NCBI GenBank assembly: GCA_947174225.1 | Contig: CAMWIF010000138.1 | Location: 1-6,940, forward strand | Length of the DNA: 6,940 nt | Reading direction: 5' to 3' | Origin: an uncultured Porphyromonadaceae bacterium | Lineage (GTDB): Bacteria > Bacteroidota > Bacteroidia > Bacteroidales > Muribaculaceae | Shown: positions 1-6,440 of the stretch, in pieces | Numbering within the stretch: the stretch's first letter is position 1 | Layout: every line of letters begins with the position of its first letter | The notes under the pieces: model-generated | The model's input: the letters and a program-made list of their open reading frames with translations, nothing else | What the model was told of the DNA's origin: nothing | Databases searched by the model: none | Position numbers and translations under genes: made by a program

Positions 1-1089
1 TATAAGAAAGCTGCACAGGGTTTCTACCCTGCCAATTTCAACGCTAAGGAATGGGTAAGCGCCATAAAGGATTCCGGAGCCAAATATATCTGCATCACCT
101 CCCGTCATCACGACGGCTTCTCTATGTTTAACACTGCCGAATCAGACTACGACATCGTTGACGGTACACCTTTCAAACGTGATATACTGAAGGAACTTGC
201 AGAGGAATGTGAGGCACAAGGGATAGCTCTCCATCTTTACTATTCCCATCTCGACTGGATGCGTCCCGATTATCCTCTCGGACGCACAGGACATACCACC
301 GGACGTAATCTCAAGCCCAATTGGGATTCGTACTACGGTTTTATGAACCGTCAGCTCACTGAACTGCTCACCAACTACGGTCCTATACGCGCTATCTGGT
401 TTGACGGCTGGTGGGACCACGACGAGGATGCCACACCTTTCGATTGGCAGCTCGAAAAGCAGTATGAGCTTATCCATTCTCTCCAACCGGGATGTATGGT
501 GGCAAACAACCATCATCAAAGCCCTTTCCCCGGAGAGGACTTGCAGATATTTGAACGTGACCTTCCGGGTGAGAACACAGCAGGTATGTCGGGACAAGAG
601 ATAAGTCGTCTCCCCCTTGAAACCTGCAACACTATGAACGGAATGTGGGGGTACAAAATCAATGACCAAAACTACAAGGATGCCACTACCCTTATCCGTT
701 ATCTGGTAAAAGCTGCCGGAATGGGTGCTAACCTTCTGCTTAATATTGGTCCGCAACCAAGCGGTGATTTACCAGCCACTGCTCTCGACCGTCTTAAAGA
801 GATTGGAGAATGGATGCGCGAGAACGGTGAGACAATCTATGGCACAGAAGCCGGACCCTTCCCGGCACAATCCTGGGGGACGACAACCCGTAAAGGCGAT
901 CGGCTTTTCGTACATATAATGACACCGGAGACAACAGCTATACTGCTCCCCGGTGACTTGAAAGTTAAGAAAGCATTTGAATATGCCTCAAAACGTCCTA
1001 TAAAATATTCGAAACAGGGTACTCATACCCTACTGCAACTTGACTCACTCCCAACTTCCACCGACTATATAGTAGAGCTTTCACTCTGA
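1..1089 (+). CDS. Alpha-L-fucosidase, GH29 (5'-truncated by window edge)
   Basis: Retaining exo-glycosidase that releases terminal L-fucose from glycans. The reading frame is open from base 1, so the start and any signal peptide lie outside; 362 residues are visible, against roughly 430-500 for the family. GH29 landmarks are in order: the catalytic-barrel segment SRHHDGFSMF (visible residues 34-43), LYYSHLDW (79-86), the nucleophile motif AIWFDGWW with Asp at visible residue 135 (codon 403-405), IFERDLPGENTAG (183-195), LETCNTMNGMWGY (206-218) and LLLNIGPQPSG (245-255). The C-terminal 80 or so residues look like the short beta-sandwich often found after the barrel. The acid/base residue is not assigned here because it varies between GH29 subfamilies. 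Bacteroidales homologues are usually exported to the periplasm, which is an inference since the N-terminus is missing. The gene ends tail to tail with the transglutaminase-like gene, overlapping it by 9 bp. No SusC/D or sulfatase neighbour is visible. The family call is secure; linkage specificity is not. Confidence 0.93.
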   Translation, partial: YKKAAQGFYPANFNAKEWVSAIKDSGAKYICITSRHHDGFSMFNTAESDYDIVDGTPFKRDILKELAEECEAQGIALHLYYSHLDWMRPDYPLGRTGHTTGRNLKPNWDSYYGFMNRQLTELLTNYGPIRAIWFDGWWDHDEDATPFDWQLEKQYELIHSLQPGCMVANNHHQSPFPGEDLQIFERDLPGENTAGMSGQEISRLPLETCNTMNGMWGYKINDQNYKDATTLIRYLVKAAGMGANLLLNIGPQPSGDLPATALDRLKEIGEWMRENGETIYGTEAGPFPAQSWGTTTRKGDRLFVHIMTPETTAILLPGDLKVKKAFEYASKRPIKYSKQGTHTLLQLDSLPTSTDYIVELSL

Positions 1090-3753
1090 TAGGCTTCGTA
1101 GGGTAGACAGCAGACGTTCGCCGTTGCCCACACCGTAGCCGGTGGAAACCCACACAATGCGGTTGAATGAATCGGCTATAACTACTATCGGATCGGCAGG
1201 AGCATTGAGATGAAGCGACTCGACAATCTCATTTCTTGTCGATCCGTCATTGTCTATACCCAACACCACGGTGGAAGGAAGATTGGGGAAAAGAGACTTG
1301 TCGAAGCGTGCCGCTTTGTCCTTGTCATCAAATAGCACCATTATCTTGTTGCCGCTCTCCTCAAACTCTTTTGCCACGGCGGAAATATCATTAAGCATAT
1401 GGGCTGAAGGCTCGTGACTCGGGCTTACCAAAGCCACTACATAGTAACCGCGTCCGGTAGTTGATAGAAGGCTCTTATCCACATCCGAAGCAAGGTCATG
1501 GTAGATATTCTCCGCATTCAGGGAACCTATCACCGATACGGAGGCATTGTCTTGACGTATTGTAAGATCTCTAACCACATTCTCGCCCGGCTCGATATTG
1601 AAAAACTCACTTCGCGCCAGCACACCGCCATCAGCAAGACGTTGACCTGTGGTAAGAATATACTGCCCCGGCTGAATCTCGGCAGGAGAGCTGAACAGGG
1701 TCTCAACCGTAGCCTCCTCCGGATATTCGAGCAAAACGGGAATACCGTCAATTATACGTGATAAGGAGAATTGAGAATAATATTTAGGATCCGTCACATA
1801 TCCCTCCGGCGAGAAATTGATTTTCAGAGTTGACGGTTTCCCCTTAGCGGAAGTTGCAGTGTTGCCTAACGGGGTAGTCATACCCACCTTTTCATCCAAA
1901 TCTACCGTTACCCAATCCGGTTGCAATTTGGGATTAAGGTATGGAGTGGCAACATACTGAGTGGCACCGGTCACCGGATCGATTCTCGCCGGAATACCTG
2001 CCGTGCGGGCTAACGCCACAAAGAAGATGTCTCTTGACAATGGATCGGCACGCCGCTCACGGACAACACTTCCGGGACACATACGCAGACGTTGAGGATT
2101 CTCTTCAGGGGCAGCTTCAATACTATCTCTTACCCATTCCACAAGCAGCACGGGGTTCTTCCGGAAGCGCGTAAGCTGCTCATCTGAGAATTTGGATCTT
2201 AAATCTGTACGCCATGCGGTGAGAGTTTCGTTTTCAATACGTGGATTCAACACATATTTATCGAAACAATTCTTCTCCATACCCATAAAATCGGGATCCT
2301 CGGTATAGTTGTCGTCGTCCGGATCAAGCCCGTAACCTATAACTTTAACCACGTGGTCGGAAATCACATTCATCGGTATGTCGCGGCAGTCCTTCTCGCT
2401 CACGTTCATAAGCAAATCAACAGCCATACTTCTGCGCACCGGATCCAGGCACTCAAGAGCCTGTTCTATGGTTCTGTGATTACCCCGTGAGTCGATAAGT
2501 ATCTTAGTAAGCTTATCCTGGTCAAGTCCCAATTTAACGGCAGCCTTGGCAGCTGATTCGGGAGTGGCGAAAGTAGCTGTATAGGCATGGCGTATAGAGT
2601 CCTCACGCGCAAGACGACGGTCATTGTCGGCGCGTTGATCCGGCGACACACCGGGAGGAGTGGTAGCCGATGAGGGAGGAACAATATTATATTCCACTGC
2701 CCCCTCATAATTTGCATCTTTATCGAGCACTATCGTCAACGGTTGGTTGCTTATCGGTGGAGCCACCTTCGAATCTTTTGTCGCCGGTGCCGCAACATAA
2801 TCAGCGGCAGAACCTTTAGTAAATCCGAAATTGGTGCCGTCTGTTGCCCATACAAACATATCGCCAAGGCCGGTAGTAAGCGAAGTCTCTCCGTTGTCAT
2901 CGGCAGTCTTTGTGACCGCAGGATAGTATTCCGCATAATTATAGATGCAGAAGCTTACTTTTGCCCCTTTCGCGGGACTGCCGTCGGCATTCACCACCTT
3001 CACCGGTAACTGAGCCACAGGTGCATAGTTGGCAGTGACGTTAATACGTGTGGAAAGAGGATCTTTAAGAAGCACCTCTTCCGGACCGTTATAATCACCC
3101 GGCACATTTGTGTTCATCAGCAATCCGCGTGAAGCCGGCGCGTTAAACCACGCAAGGTCGAGCACTGCCTCCGGCTCACAAGCACCCAAGAAATGCCATT
3201 CACCGTCTGCCCACGCCTCTACCCAGGCATGGTTATCGTCAGTATGTGCCCAGCGCGGAGTATAGATCTGGCGTGCCGGAATGCCTATGGAACGAAGAGC
3301 CGCTACAGTGAAGGTCGATTCCTCACCGCAGCGTCCCACAGCCTGATTCATGGTGGAAAGCGGAGAGGATGTGCGGGCATCGGAGGGCTGATAGGTGACA
3401 TGCTCATGACACCAATGGTTTACCTCCAATATAGCGTCTTTCATCGACATACCCTTTACCCTCTCTTTAAGAATTTCATAAAAAGTCTCGCGTGAGAGAT
3501 CAAGGTTCTCATTGTTTACTCTTACAGGCACCACGAAATGAAGGAATTCCCTATCCGGGACATCCTTACCCCAAGGCATCTCCTCTTTTGCTTTGAAAGC
3601 CGCCTCCACGTTACGACGATAAAACTCCTCCTTATAGTCTGCCTTATCGGGAAGTGAAAGGGTAGAATAGAGAAATGTAAGAGCCTCGTCGGGAGTGACA
3701 GCTGCCGCCACCGACGGAATACACAGAAGAATCAAAGACAAGTAGTTTTTCAT
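1081..3753 (-). CDS. Secreted transglutaminase-like protein with degenerate second core and thioredoxin-like C-terminus (890 aa)
   Basis: The N-terminus MKNYLSLILLCIPSVAAAV is a typical signal peptide, probably cleaved near residue 18. Cys11 lacks a proper lipobox because Leu precedes it. Residues about 100-205 form a transglutaminase-like (papain-fold) core: Cys142 in GRCGEES, the family motif SIGIPARQ (155-162), and His175 in NHAWVEAW. The third position falls in GACEPE (190-195), with Glu where many relatives have Asp. Residues about 237-345 look like Ig-like or carboxypeptidase-regulatory beta-sandwich domains. Residues about 540-620 repeat the core pattern (DIFFVALARTAGIPARID, 575-592) but have Pro571 where the Cys should align, so this copy is probably inactive. 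A further beta-rich part (about 675-735) precedes a thioredoxin-like domain (about 768-888) without CXXC. The substrate is unknown; proteolysis or cross-linking of peptides is possible. The gene starts 44 bp after cutC on the same strand, so co-transcription is likely. The domain reading is firm for the first core and moderate for the rest. Confidence 0.85.
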   Translation of the reverse strand: MKNYLSLILLCIPSVAAAVTPDEALTFLYSTLSLPDKADYKEEFYRRNVEAAFKAKEEMPWGKDVPDREFLHFVVPVRVNNENLDLSRETFYEILKERVKGMSMKDAILEVNHWCHEHVTYQPSDARTSSPLSTMNQAVGRCGEESTFTVAALRSIGIPARQIYTPRWAHTDDNHAWVEAWADGEWHFLGACEPEAVLDLAWFNAPASRGLLMNTNVPGDYNGPEEVLLKDPLSTRINVTANYAPVAQLPVKVVNADGSPAKGAKVSFCIYNYAEYYPAVTKTADDNGETSLTTGLGDMFVWATDGTNFGFTKGSAADYVAAPATKDSKVAPPISNQPLTIVLDKDANYEGAVEYNIVPPSSATTPPGVSPDQRADNDRRLAREDSIRHAYTATFATPESAAKAAVKLGLDQDKLTKILIDSRGNHRTIEQALECLDPVRRSMAVDLLMNVSEKDCRDIPMNVISDHVVKVIGYGLDPDDDNYTEDPDFMGMEKNCFDKYVLNPRIENETLTAWRTDLRSKFSDEQLTRFRKNPVLLVEWVRDSIEAAPEENPQRLRMCPGSVVRERRADPLSRDIFFVALARTAGIPARIDPVTGATQYVATPYLNPKLQPDWVTVDLDEKVGMTTPLGNTATSAKGKPSTLKINFSPEGYVTDPKYYSQFSLSRIIDGIPVLLEYPEEATVETLFSSPAEIQPGQYILTTGQRLADGGVLARSEFFNIEPGENVVRDLTIRQDNASVSVIGSLNAENIYHDLASDVDKSLLSTTGRGYYVVALVSPSHEPSAHMLNDISAVAKEFEESGNKIMVLFDDKDKAARFDKSLFPNLPSTVVLGIDNDGSTRNEIVESLHLNAPADPIVVIADSFNRIVWVSTGYGVGNGERLLSTLRSLSE

Positions 3754-3797
3754 AGATTAGGACATTTAAGGGATTGAGGAATATAAATTTATAAATC

Positions 3798-4556
3798 TCA
3801 TCGGTGGGTCTTCGCCACAAGTTTAGCCACTACATCCGGAGAGGTGGACAAGGGTGCATATTCGTCAGTGCCGGGCGCACCCATCGGCACTCTTGGGCGA
3901 CGGAATTTCATACGGCTTGCTATCGGTTTCCGGGCTGTGGAATGTAACTTATCCACACCTGTCACCTCCAGCAGCTCCTGTGCATTTGCCGGAGTAACAC
4001 CGGCACCTGCCATAATAGCAATACGCCCTCTTGCCCTTCTTACAAGATGGCTCAACATAAGGGCACCGCTCACTGCCGAAGGAGCCTGACCGGAAGTAAG
4101 AATACAATCGAAGCCTAAGGCTATAATATCCTCAAGGCTCTTGTCGGCATCGCGTGACACATCAAACGCACGGTGGAAAGTGATATTGACGTGCTCTCGT
4201 CCGGCTTCACGTCCAGCCTCACGTGCCACCTCAATAAGACGGCGACACGCCTCAATGTCAATATCTCCGTCAGGAGTAAGCACACCGATCACTACACCTG
4301 TAGCTCCCGCTCCGATTGATTCGCGGATGTCGCTCTCCATAAGAAGAAGTTCTTCGGGGGTATATAGAAAATCGCCCGGGCGCGGACGTATAAGGACATT
4401 TATCTCAGGCAGACCGGAAGCAACAGCGGCACGTATCAAGCCCATTGAAGGGGTAAGCCCACCCTCCAACAGACCGGAGCAAAGTTCAATTCTACGAGCA
4501 CCGCCCGCCTTCGCAGCCAGCACACTTGCTAAATCACCACAACATATTTCAAGCAT
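3798..4556 (-). CDS. cutC: CutC family TIM-barrel protein
   Basis: A 252-residue protein of the CutC family (Pfam CutC, usually about 240-250 residues). The start MLEICCGDLASVLAAKAGGA is the usual family beginning, which supports the ATG at 4556. Further signatures are RRIELCSGLLEGGLTPS (21-37), LIRPRPGDFLYT (55-66), ITFHRAFD (125-132), CILTSGQAPSA (151-161), IMAGAGV (181-187) and LHSTARKP (204-211), which cover the barrel strands in order. It is cytoplasmic, with no signal peptide. The family was named for copper homeostasis in E. coli, but that role is disputed: the E. coli phenotype has been traced to a small RNA (MicL) made from within cutC, so the enzymatic function should be taken as unknown. 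Odd detail: an in-frame 12-bp tandem duplication (4198-4221) gives REAGREAGRE in the helix before the FHRAFD strand. The gene lies between the GYF genes (125-bp gap) and the transglutaminase-like gene (44-bp gap), all on the minus strand. Confidence 0.93.
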   Translation of the reverse strand: MLEICCGDLASVLAAKAGGARRIELCSGLLEGGLTPSMGLIRAAVASGLPEINVLIRPRPGDFLYTPEELLLMESDIRESIGAGATGVVIGVLTPDGDIDIEACRRLIEVAREAGREAGREHVNITFHRAFDVSRDADKSLEDIIALGFDCILTSGQAPSAVSGALMLSHLVRRARGRIAIMAGAGVTPANAQELLEVTGVDKLHSTARKPIASRMKFRRPRVPMGAPGTDEYAPLSTSPDVVAKLVAKTHR

Positions 4557-4590
4557 CGTAATATTTTTTTGTAAGATGTTGCCTTAACTT

Positions 4591-4640
4591 CATCTTTAAA
4601 GCGAAAAAGATTAAAACAAAGCTTTCTCAATATGAGCTTT
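4591..4640 (-). promoter_or_regulatory. Possible weak hairpin and cutC promoter in the 125-bp gap
   Basis: This lies in the gap between the second GYF gene and cutC. Read on the minus strand, an imperfect hairpin (AAAGCTC, loop ATATT, GAG with an A-rich bulge, then CTTT; plus positions 4618-4640) is followed by T-rich DNA and could be a weak terminator for the GYF pair. Overlapping it, TTTG (4617-4620) and TAAAGATG (4591-4598), 18 bp apart, resemble a Bacteroidetes -33/-7 pair. The -7 box matches TAnnTTTG at only four of six fixed bases, so both readings are tentative. If neither works, all four minus-strand genes form one transcript. Confidence 0.25.
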
Positions 4641-4681
4641 TCTATTAAAATCATATTCAGCCTAAAAAGTTTTGGCAACCT

Positions 4682-5305
4682 CTATAATATTTTAGAAAAG
4701 AGAAAACCGTATAGGATTAGACCAATAAAGAAAGTTATGCCTGTCCACATCTTGGCAGCACGACAATACTCATGGGCGAGTCGTCGCCAGTCGTCGGCAG
4801 AAGGCGTGTCTTCAGGCACAGTCTTCATCTCCGTGCCGGATTGGCTCTCATTTGCCTTTGCCCAGCAGCGTCTCGACGCCACGGCAAAATATATGGCAAA
4901 TATGCCCAACGGAGGGAAGAATAACAAAGTCACCAATATGGCAGGGAAAAGCATATTGGCAGGAGGACGAGATATATCCTGCCGGGCGTCAATCTCCTCT
5001 ATTGAGGGCAAACGTGTGTCTTGCAGAATATGGTCAAATCTGGAGCCGGGGCGTTGTTCCGCTTCTGTCATTGCAGGAGCGGAAGCCTGTGCCTGTTGCT
5101 GATCGGGAGCTACCATAGTAGGATGCAGAAGGTCATAAAGCCTTCCCCGGAACATCCTGCAAATGTCTGCCACATCTTCTGCCTTCTCCCAGTCGGGCAT
5201 CCCTTTGCACCAAACATAGGTGGAGGGACGGACACCGGCTTCAGCCAACTGATTCAATTCGTAGGGACCACGTCTTTCCCCATCGATCATGGCGAAGTAT
5301 TTCAT
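4682..5305 (-). CDS. GYF_2 + CD225 (dispanin/IFITM-like) membrane protein, second gene of the pair
   Basis: The 207-residue protein starting at ATG 5305 is preferred over the in-frame TTG at 5311, because MKYFAMIDGERRGPY begins exactly where a GYF_2 (DUF4339) domain should. Residues 1-52 carry the GYF_2 hallmarks: GPY (13-15), GVRP (24-27) and VWCKGMPDWEKA (31-42). Residues 53-111 form a polar linker with QQQAQ. Residues about 112-203 fit the CD225 (interferon-induced transmembrane/dispanin) pattern: a first membrane segment about 118-142 including PPLGIFAIYFA, a polar loop with the AxxxCRAAKMW element (177-187), and a second segment about 188-205. GYF_2 is thought to bind peptides. Bacterial CD225 proteins have no settled role, and the eukaryotic relatives (IFITMs) act on membrane fusion. 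The ATG lies 2 bp after the stop of the upstream GYF gene, so translational coupling is likely. The cytoplasmic face for GYF_2 is inferred from the lack of a signal peptide. Confidence 0.85.
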   Translation of the reverse strand: MKYFAMIDGERRGPYELNQLAEAGVRPSTYVWCKGMPDWEKAEDVADICRMFRGRLYDLLHPTMVAPDQQQAQASAPAMTEAEQRPGSRFDHILQDTRLPSIEEIDARQDISRPPANMLFPAILVTLLFFPPLGIFAIYFAVASRRCWAKANESQSGTEMKTVPEDTPSADDWRRLAHEYCRAAKMWTGITFFIGLILYGFLFSKIL

Positions 5306-5307
5306 CG

Positions 5308-6129
5308 TCAAATATAGGAAAGGAAGCCTCCGTTAGAGAAGAAATAGCCGTTAGCTAAGATACCAATGCCGCCAAGCACCAGACCAACAATAGTCATCCA
5401 CTTTGCAGTGCTATTGGCTTGGTCACCCATCTGGTCATAGCCGGTCTTATAATAATTGTTGGCTTTGTTGGCTTGAACTATACCAATCACTCCGAATATG
5501 CCACCTATACACGAGAAGAGAAAACCAATCACTGTAGCAACGATTGCCCAAGTAAGCCAATTCTGTCTTACAGGTTGGAAATTATTAGGGTTCTGCCCGT
5601 AGTTAGGTTGCTGACCATATTGTGGGTTCTGACCATAGTTGGAGTCTTGGCTATACTGCGGATTACGCCCGTAATTTGGTTGCTGACCGTATTGCGGGTT
5701 CTGACCATAGTTGGGCTGCTGACCATACTGGGGATTTTGTCCGTAGTTGGGCTGCTGGCCATATTGCGGATTTTGACCGTAATTGGGCTGTTGCTGACCA
5801 TACTGCCGGTTCTGTCCATCGTTGGGCTGGGGACCATACTGCGGGTTCTGGCTAAAGTTTGGCTTTTGACCATACTGATTGTTGGGGCCATACTGCTGTT
5901 GACCGTAATTGGGTTGTTGCTGCCCATACTGGTTGCCTCTCCCCGGATCTGAAGCCCTTGCCATACCCATCAACTCAAAAAGCTCAGGCAGTTCTGAAGC
6001 TTTTGTCCAGTCGGGCAATCCGGCACGCCACACAAGCATATCGGGACGAAGACCCTGCACCGTAAGCTCCTCAAAAGCGAACGGTCCCTTCTGAGCCTCA
6101 TTTATAATCAGATAATATTCGGTAGCCAT
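5308..6129 (-). CDS. GYF_2 + Tyr/Gln/Gly-rich repeat + CD225 (dispanin/IFITM-like) membrane protein, first gene of the pair
   Basis: The 273-residue protein from ATG 6129 is preferred over the in-frame GTG at 6156, which would only add MNKNLRVIY before the GYF_2 fold. Residues 3-55 form a GYF_2 domain (KGPFAFEEL, GLRP, VWRAGLPDWTKASEL). Residues 66-185 are low complexity, rich in Q, N, Y, G and P, with about eight copies of a 12-residue unit NPQYGQQPNYGQ. Residues about 190-265 form a CD225 domain: membrane segment 1 about 192-218 (WAIVATVIGFLFSC...), then the family element QANKANNYY..GYD, AKWM, and segment 2 about 246-265. A short hydrophobic tail (NGYFFSNGGFLSYI) follows. There is no signal peptide, so GYF_2 and the repeat are probably cytoplasmic, tethered to the inner membrane. 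The repeat resembles the [G/S]YGQ low-complexity regions of eukaryotic FUS-type proteins, which suggests disorder and self-association; that is inference. It is followed after 2 bp by a second GYF_2/CD225 gene. The function is unknown. Confidence 0.85.
   Translation of the reverse strand: MATEYYLIINEAQKGPFAFEELTVQGLRPDMLVWRAGLPDWTKASELPELFELMGMARASDPGRGNQYGQQQPNYGQQQYGPNNQYGQKPNFSQNPQYGPQPNDGQNRQYGQQQPNYGQNPQYGQQPNYGQNPQYGQQPNYGQNPQYGQQPNYGRNPQYSQDSNYGQNPQYGQQPNYGQNPNNFQPVRQNWLTWAIVATVIGFLFSCIGGIFGVIGIVQANKANNYYKTGYDQMGDQANSTAKWMTIVGLVLGGIGILANGYFFSNGGFLSYI
5593..5883 (-). repeat. 36-bp coding tandem repeat (12-residue NPQYGQQPNYGQ units)
   Basis: Eight consecutive units encode NPQYGQQPNYGQ or variants. 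Five clean 12-mers span 5593-5772. Three more divergent ones lie upstream (NNQYGQKPNFSQ, NPQYGPQPNDGQ, and NRQYGQQQPNYGQ with one extra Gln). A further partial unit, NQYGQQQPNYGQ, lies nearer the GYF_2 domain. Neighbouring units differ mostly at third codon positions (for example AAT CCC CAG TAT against AAT CCG CAA TAT), so the peptide is better conserved than the DNA. The periodic composition keeps several other frames open. Confidence 0.9.
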
Positions 6130-6154
6130 ATATATAACTCTAAGATTTTTATTC

Positions 6155-6256
6155 ACTCATTTCACTCCGTAAAGTTCAACGTTCCTACTCCGATTTTGCT
6201 TCAGAAAAGCTAAGCATCTTACCCTTATTTCACATCGGAAAGGTTAATCATCTTAC
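6155..6256 (-). repeat. Three degenerate 34-bp tandem repeats in the GYF operon leader
   Basis: On the plus strand three 21-base cores start at 6168, 6202 and 6236, exactly 34 bp apart, with the pattern C-G-G/T-AAAG-n-T-n-AA-n-CATCTTAC (best seen in the second and third). The 13-base linkers also match in part: ATTTCAC occurs in the linkers at 6155-6167 and 6223-6235. A fourth partial core (CGGAAAGTTTAAT) starts at 6259 with shorter spacing. The repeats lie between the candidate promoter and the first GYF gene, so they would be transcribed in its 5' leader. They could be protein-binding sites, leader elements or decaying repeats; the role is unknown. Confidence 0.6.
6185..6251 (-). other. Two micro-ORFs within the leader repeats
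   Basis: Each of the two better-preserved repeat units contains a tiny ORF on the minus strand. ATG 6251 to TAA 6225 gives MINLSDVK and is preceded by GGAGTAAG. ATG 6217 to TAG 6185 gives MLSFSEAKSE and is preceded by GGGTAAG. The third unit has lost the ATG but keeps a similar LNFTE stretch ending in TGA. The peptides are alike because the DNA repeats are alike, so translation is only a possibility. Confidence 0.2.
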
Positions 6257-6274
6257 TCCGGAAAGTTTAATACG

Positions 6275-6282
6275 CAAATTTA
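6275..6282 (-). promoter_or_regulatory. Candidate -7 box for the GYF/CD225 operon
   Basis: TAAATTTG on the minus strand is a full match to the Bacteroidetes -7 consensus TAnnTTTG. No clear TTTG lies at the expected 19-21 bp upstream, where the sequence is occupied by the divergent tRNA promoter, so the -33 element is missing or degenerate. If it is used, transcription would start near 6268 and give a leader of about 140 nt containing the 34-bp repeats. Confidence 0.4.
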
Positions 6283-6301
6283 GCAAAAAAATTTGGGAAA
6301 A

Positions 6302-6333
6302 TTTGGAAAATCAATAAATAATGTCTAATTTTG
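6302..6333 (+). promoter_or_regulatory. Promoter of tRNA-Gly (Bacteroidetes -33/-7 type)
   Basis: TTTG (6302-6305) and TAATTTTG (6326-6333) are 20 bp apart, an exact match to the primary sigma-factor consensus of Bacteroidetes (TTTG, 19-21 bp, TAnnTTTG). Transcription would start around 6339-6341, only a few bases before the mature tRNA 5' end at 6344. Confidence 0.8.
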
Positions 6334-6343
6334 TCGTGCAAAC

Positions 6344-6416
6344 GCGGTAATAGCTCAGTTGGTAGAGCATCAGCTTCCCAAGCTGAGGGTCACGAGTTCG
6401 AGCCTCGCTTACCGCT
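6344..6416 (+). tRNA. tRNA-Gly (anticodon CCC)
   Basis: A 73-nt cloverleaf folds cleanly. The acceptor stem is GCGGTAA/TTACCGC with discriminator T, the D-stem is GCTC/GAGC, and the anticodon stem is TCAGC/GCTGA. The loop TTCCCAA puts anticodon CCC at 6377-6379, reading Gly codon GGG. The T-loop is TTCGAGC. The T-stem ACGAG/CTCGC has one A-C mismatch at its outer pair, where G-C or G-U is more usual. CCA is not encoded. Confidence 0.95.
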
Positions 6417-6440
6417 CCCCACAAGGTGAAGCACCCCTTC

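Noticed and set aside
142..756. A 204-codon minus-strand frame
   Set aside because: It is a shadow of the fucosidase, which shows GH29 motifs throughout. The antisense product has no recognisable features.
1..1089. The fucosidase as part of a polysaccharide utilisation locus
   Set aside because: No SusC, SusD, sulfatase or regulator is visible. The window starts inside the gene, so this cannot be decided here.
4141..4587. A 148-codon plus-strand frame, Arg/Ser-rich
   Set aside because: It is antisense to cutC, which matches its family along the whole length.
4578..4679. GTTGCC and GGCAAC inverted repeat flanking the gap between cutC and the GYF pair
   Set aside because: Only six bases pair across a 90-bp loop in AT-rich DNA, which is expected by chance.
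5593..5883. A short-period repeat array that could be mistaken for a CRISPR
   Set aside because: The 36-bp units are contiguous with no unique spacers, vary at synonymous sites and lie inside a coding frame.
5419..5952. A 177-codon open frame on the plus strand, rich in Leu, Val and Ile, that looks like a membrane protein
   Set aside because: It is antisense to the 36-bp coding repeats, whose period of three keeps other frames open. The minus-strand frame has clear GYF_2 and CD225 domains.
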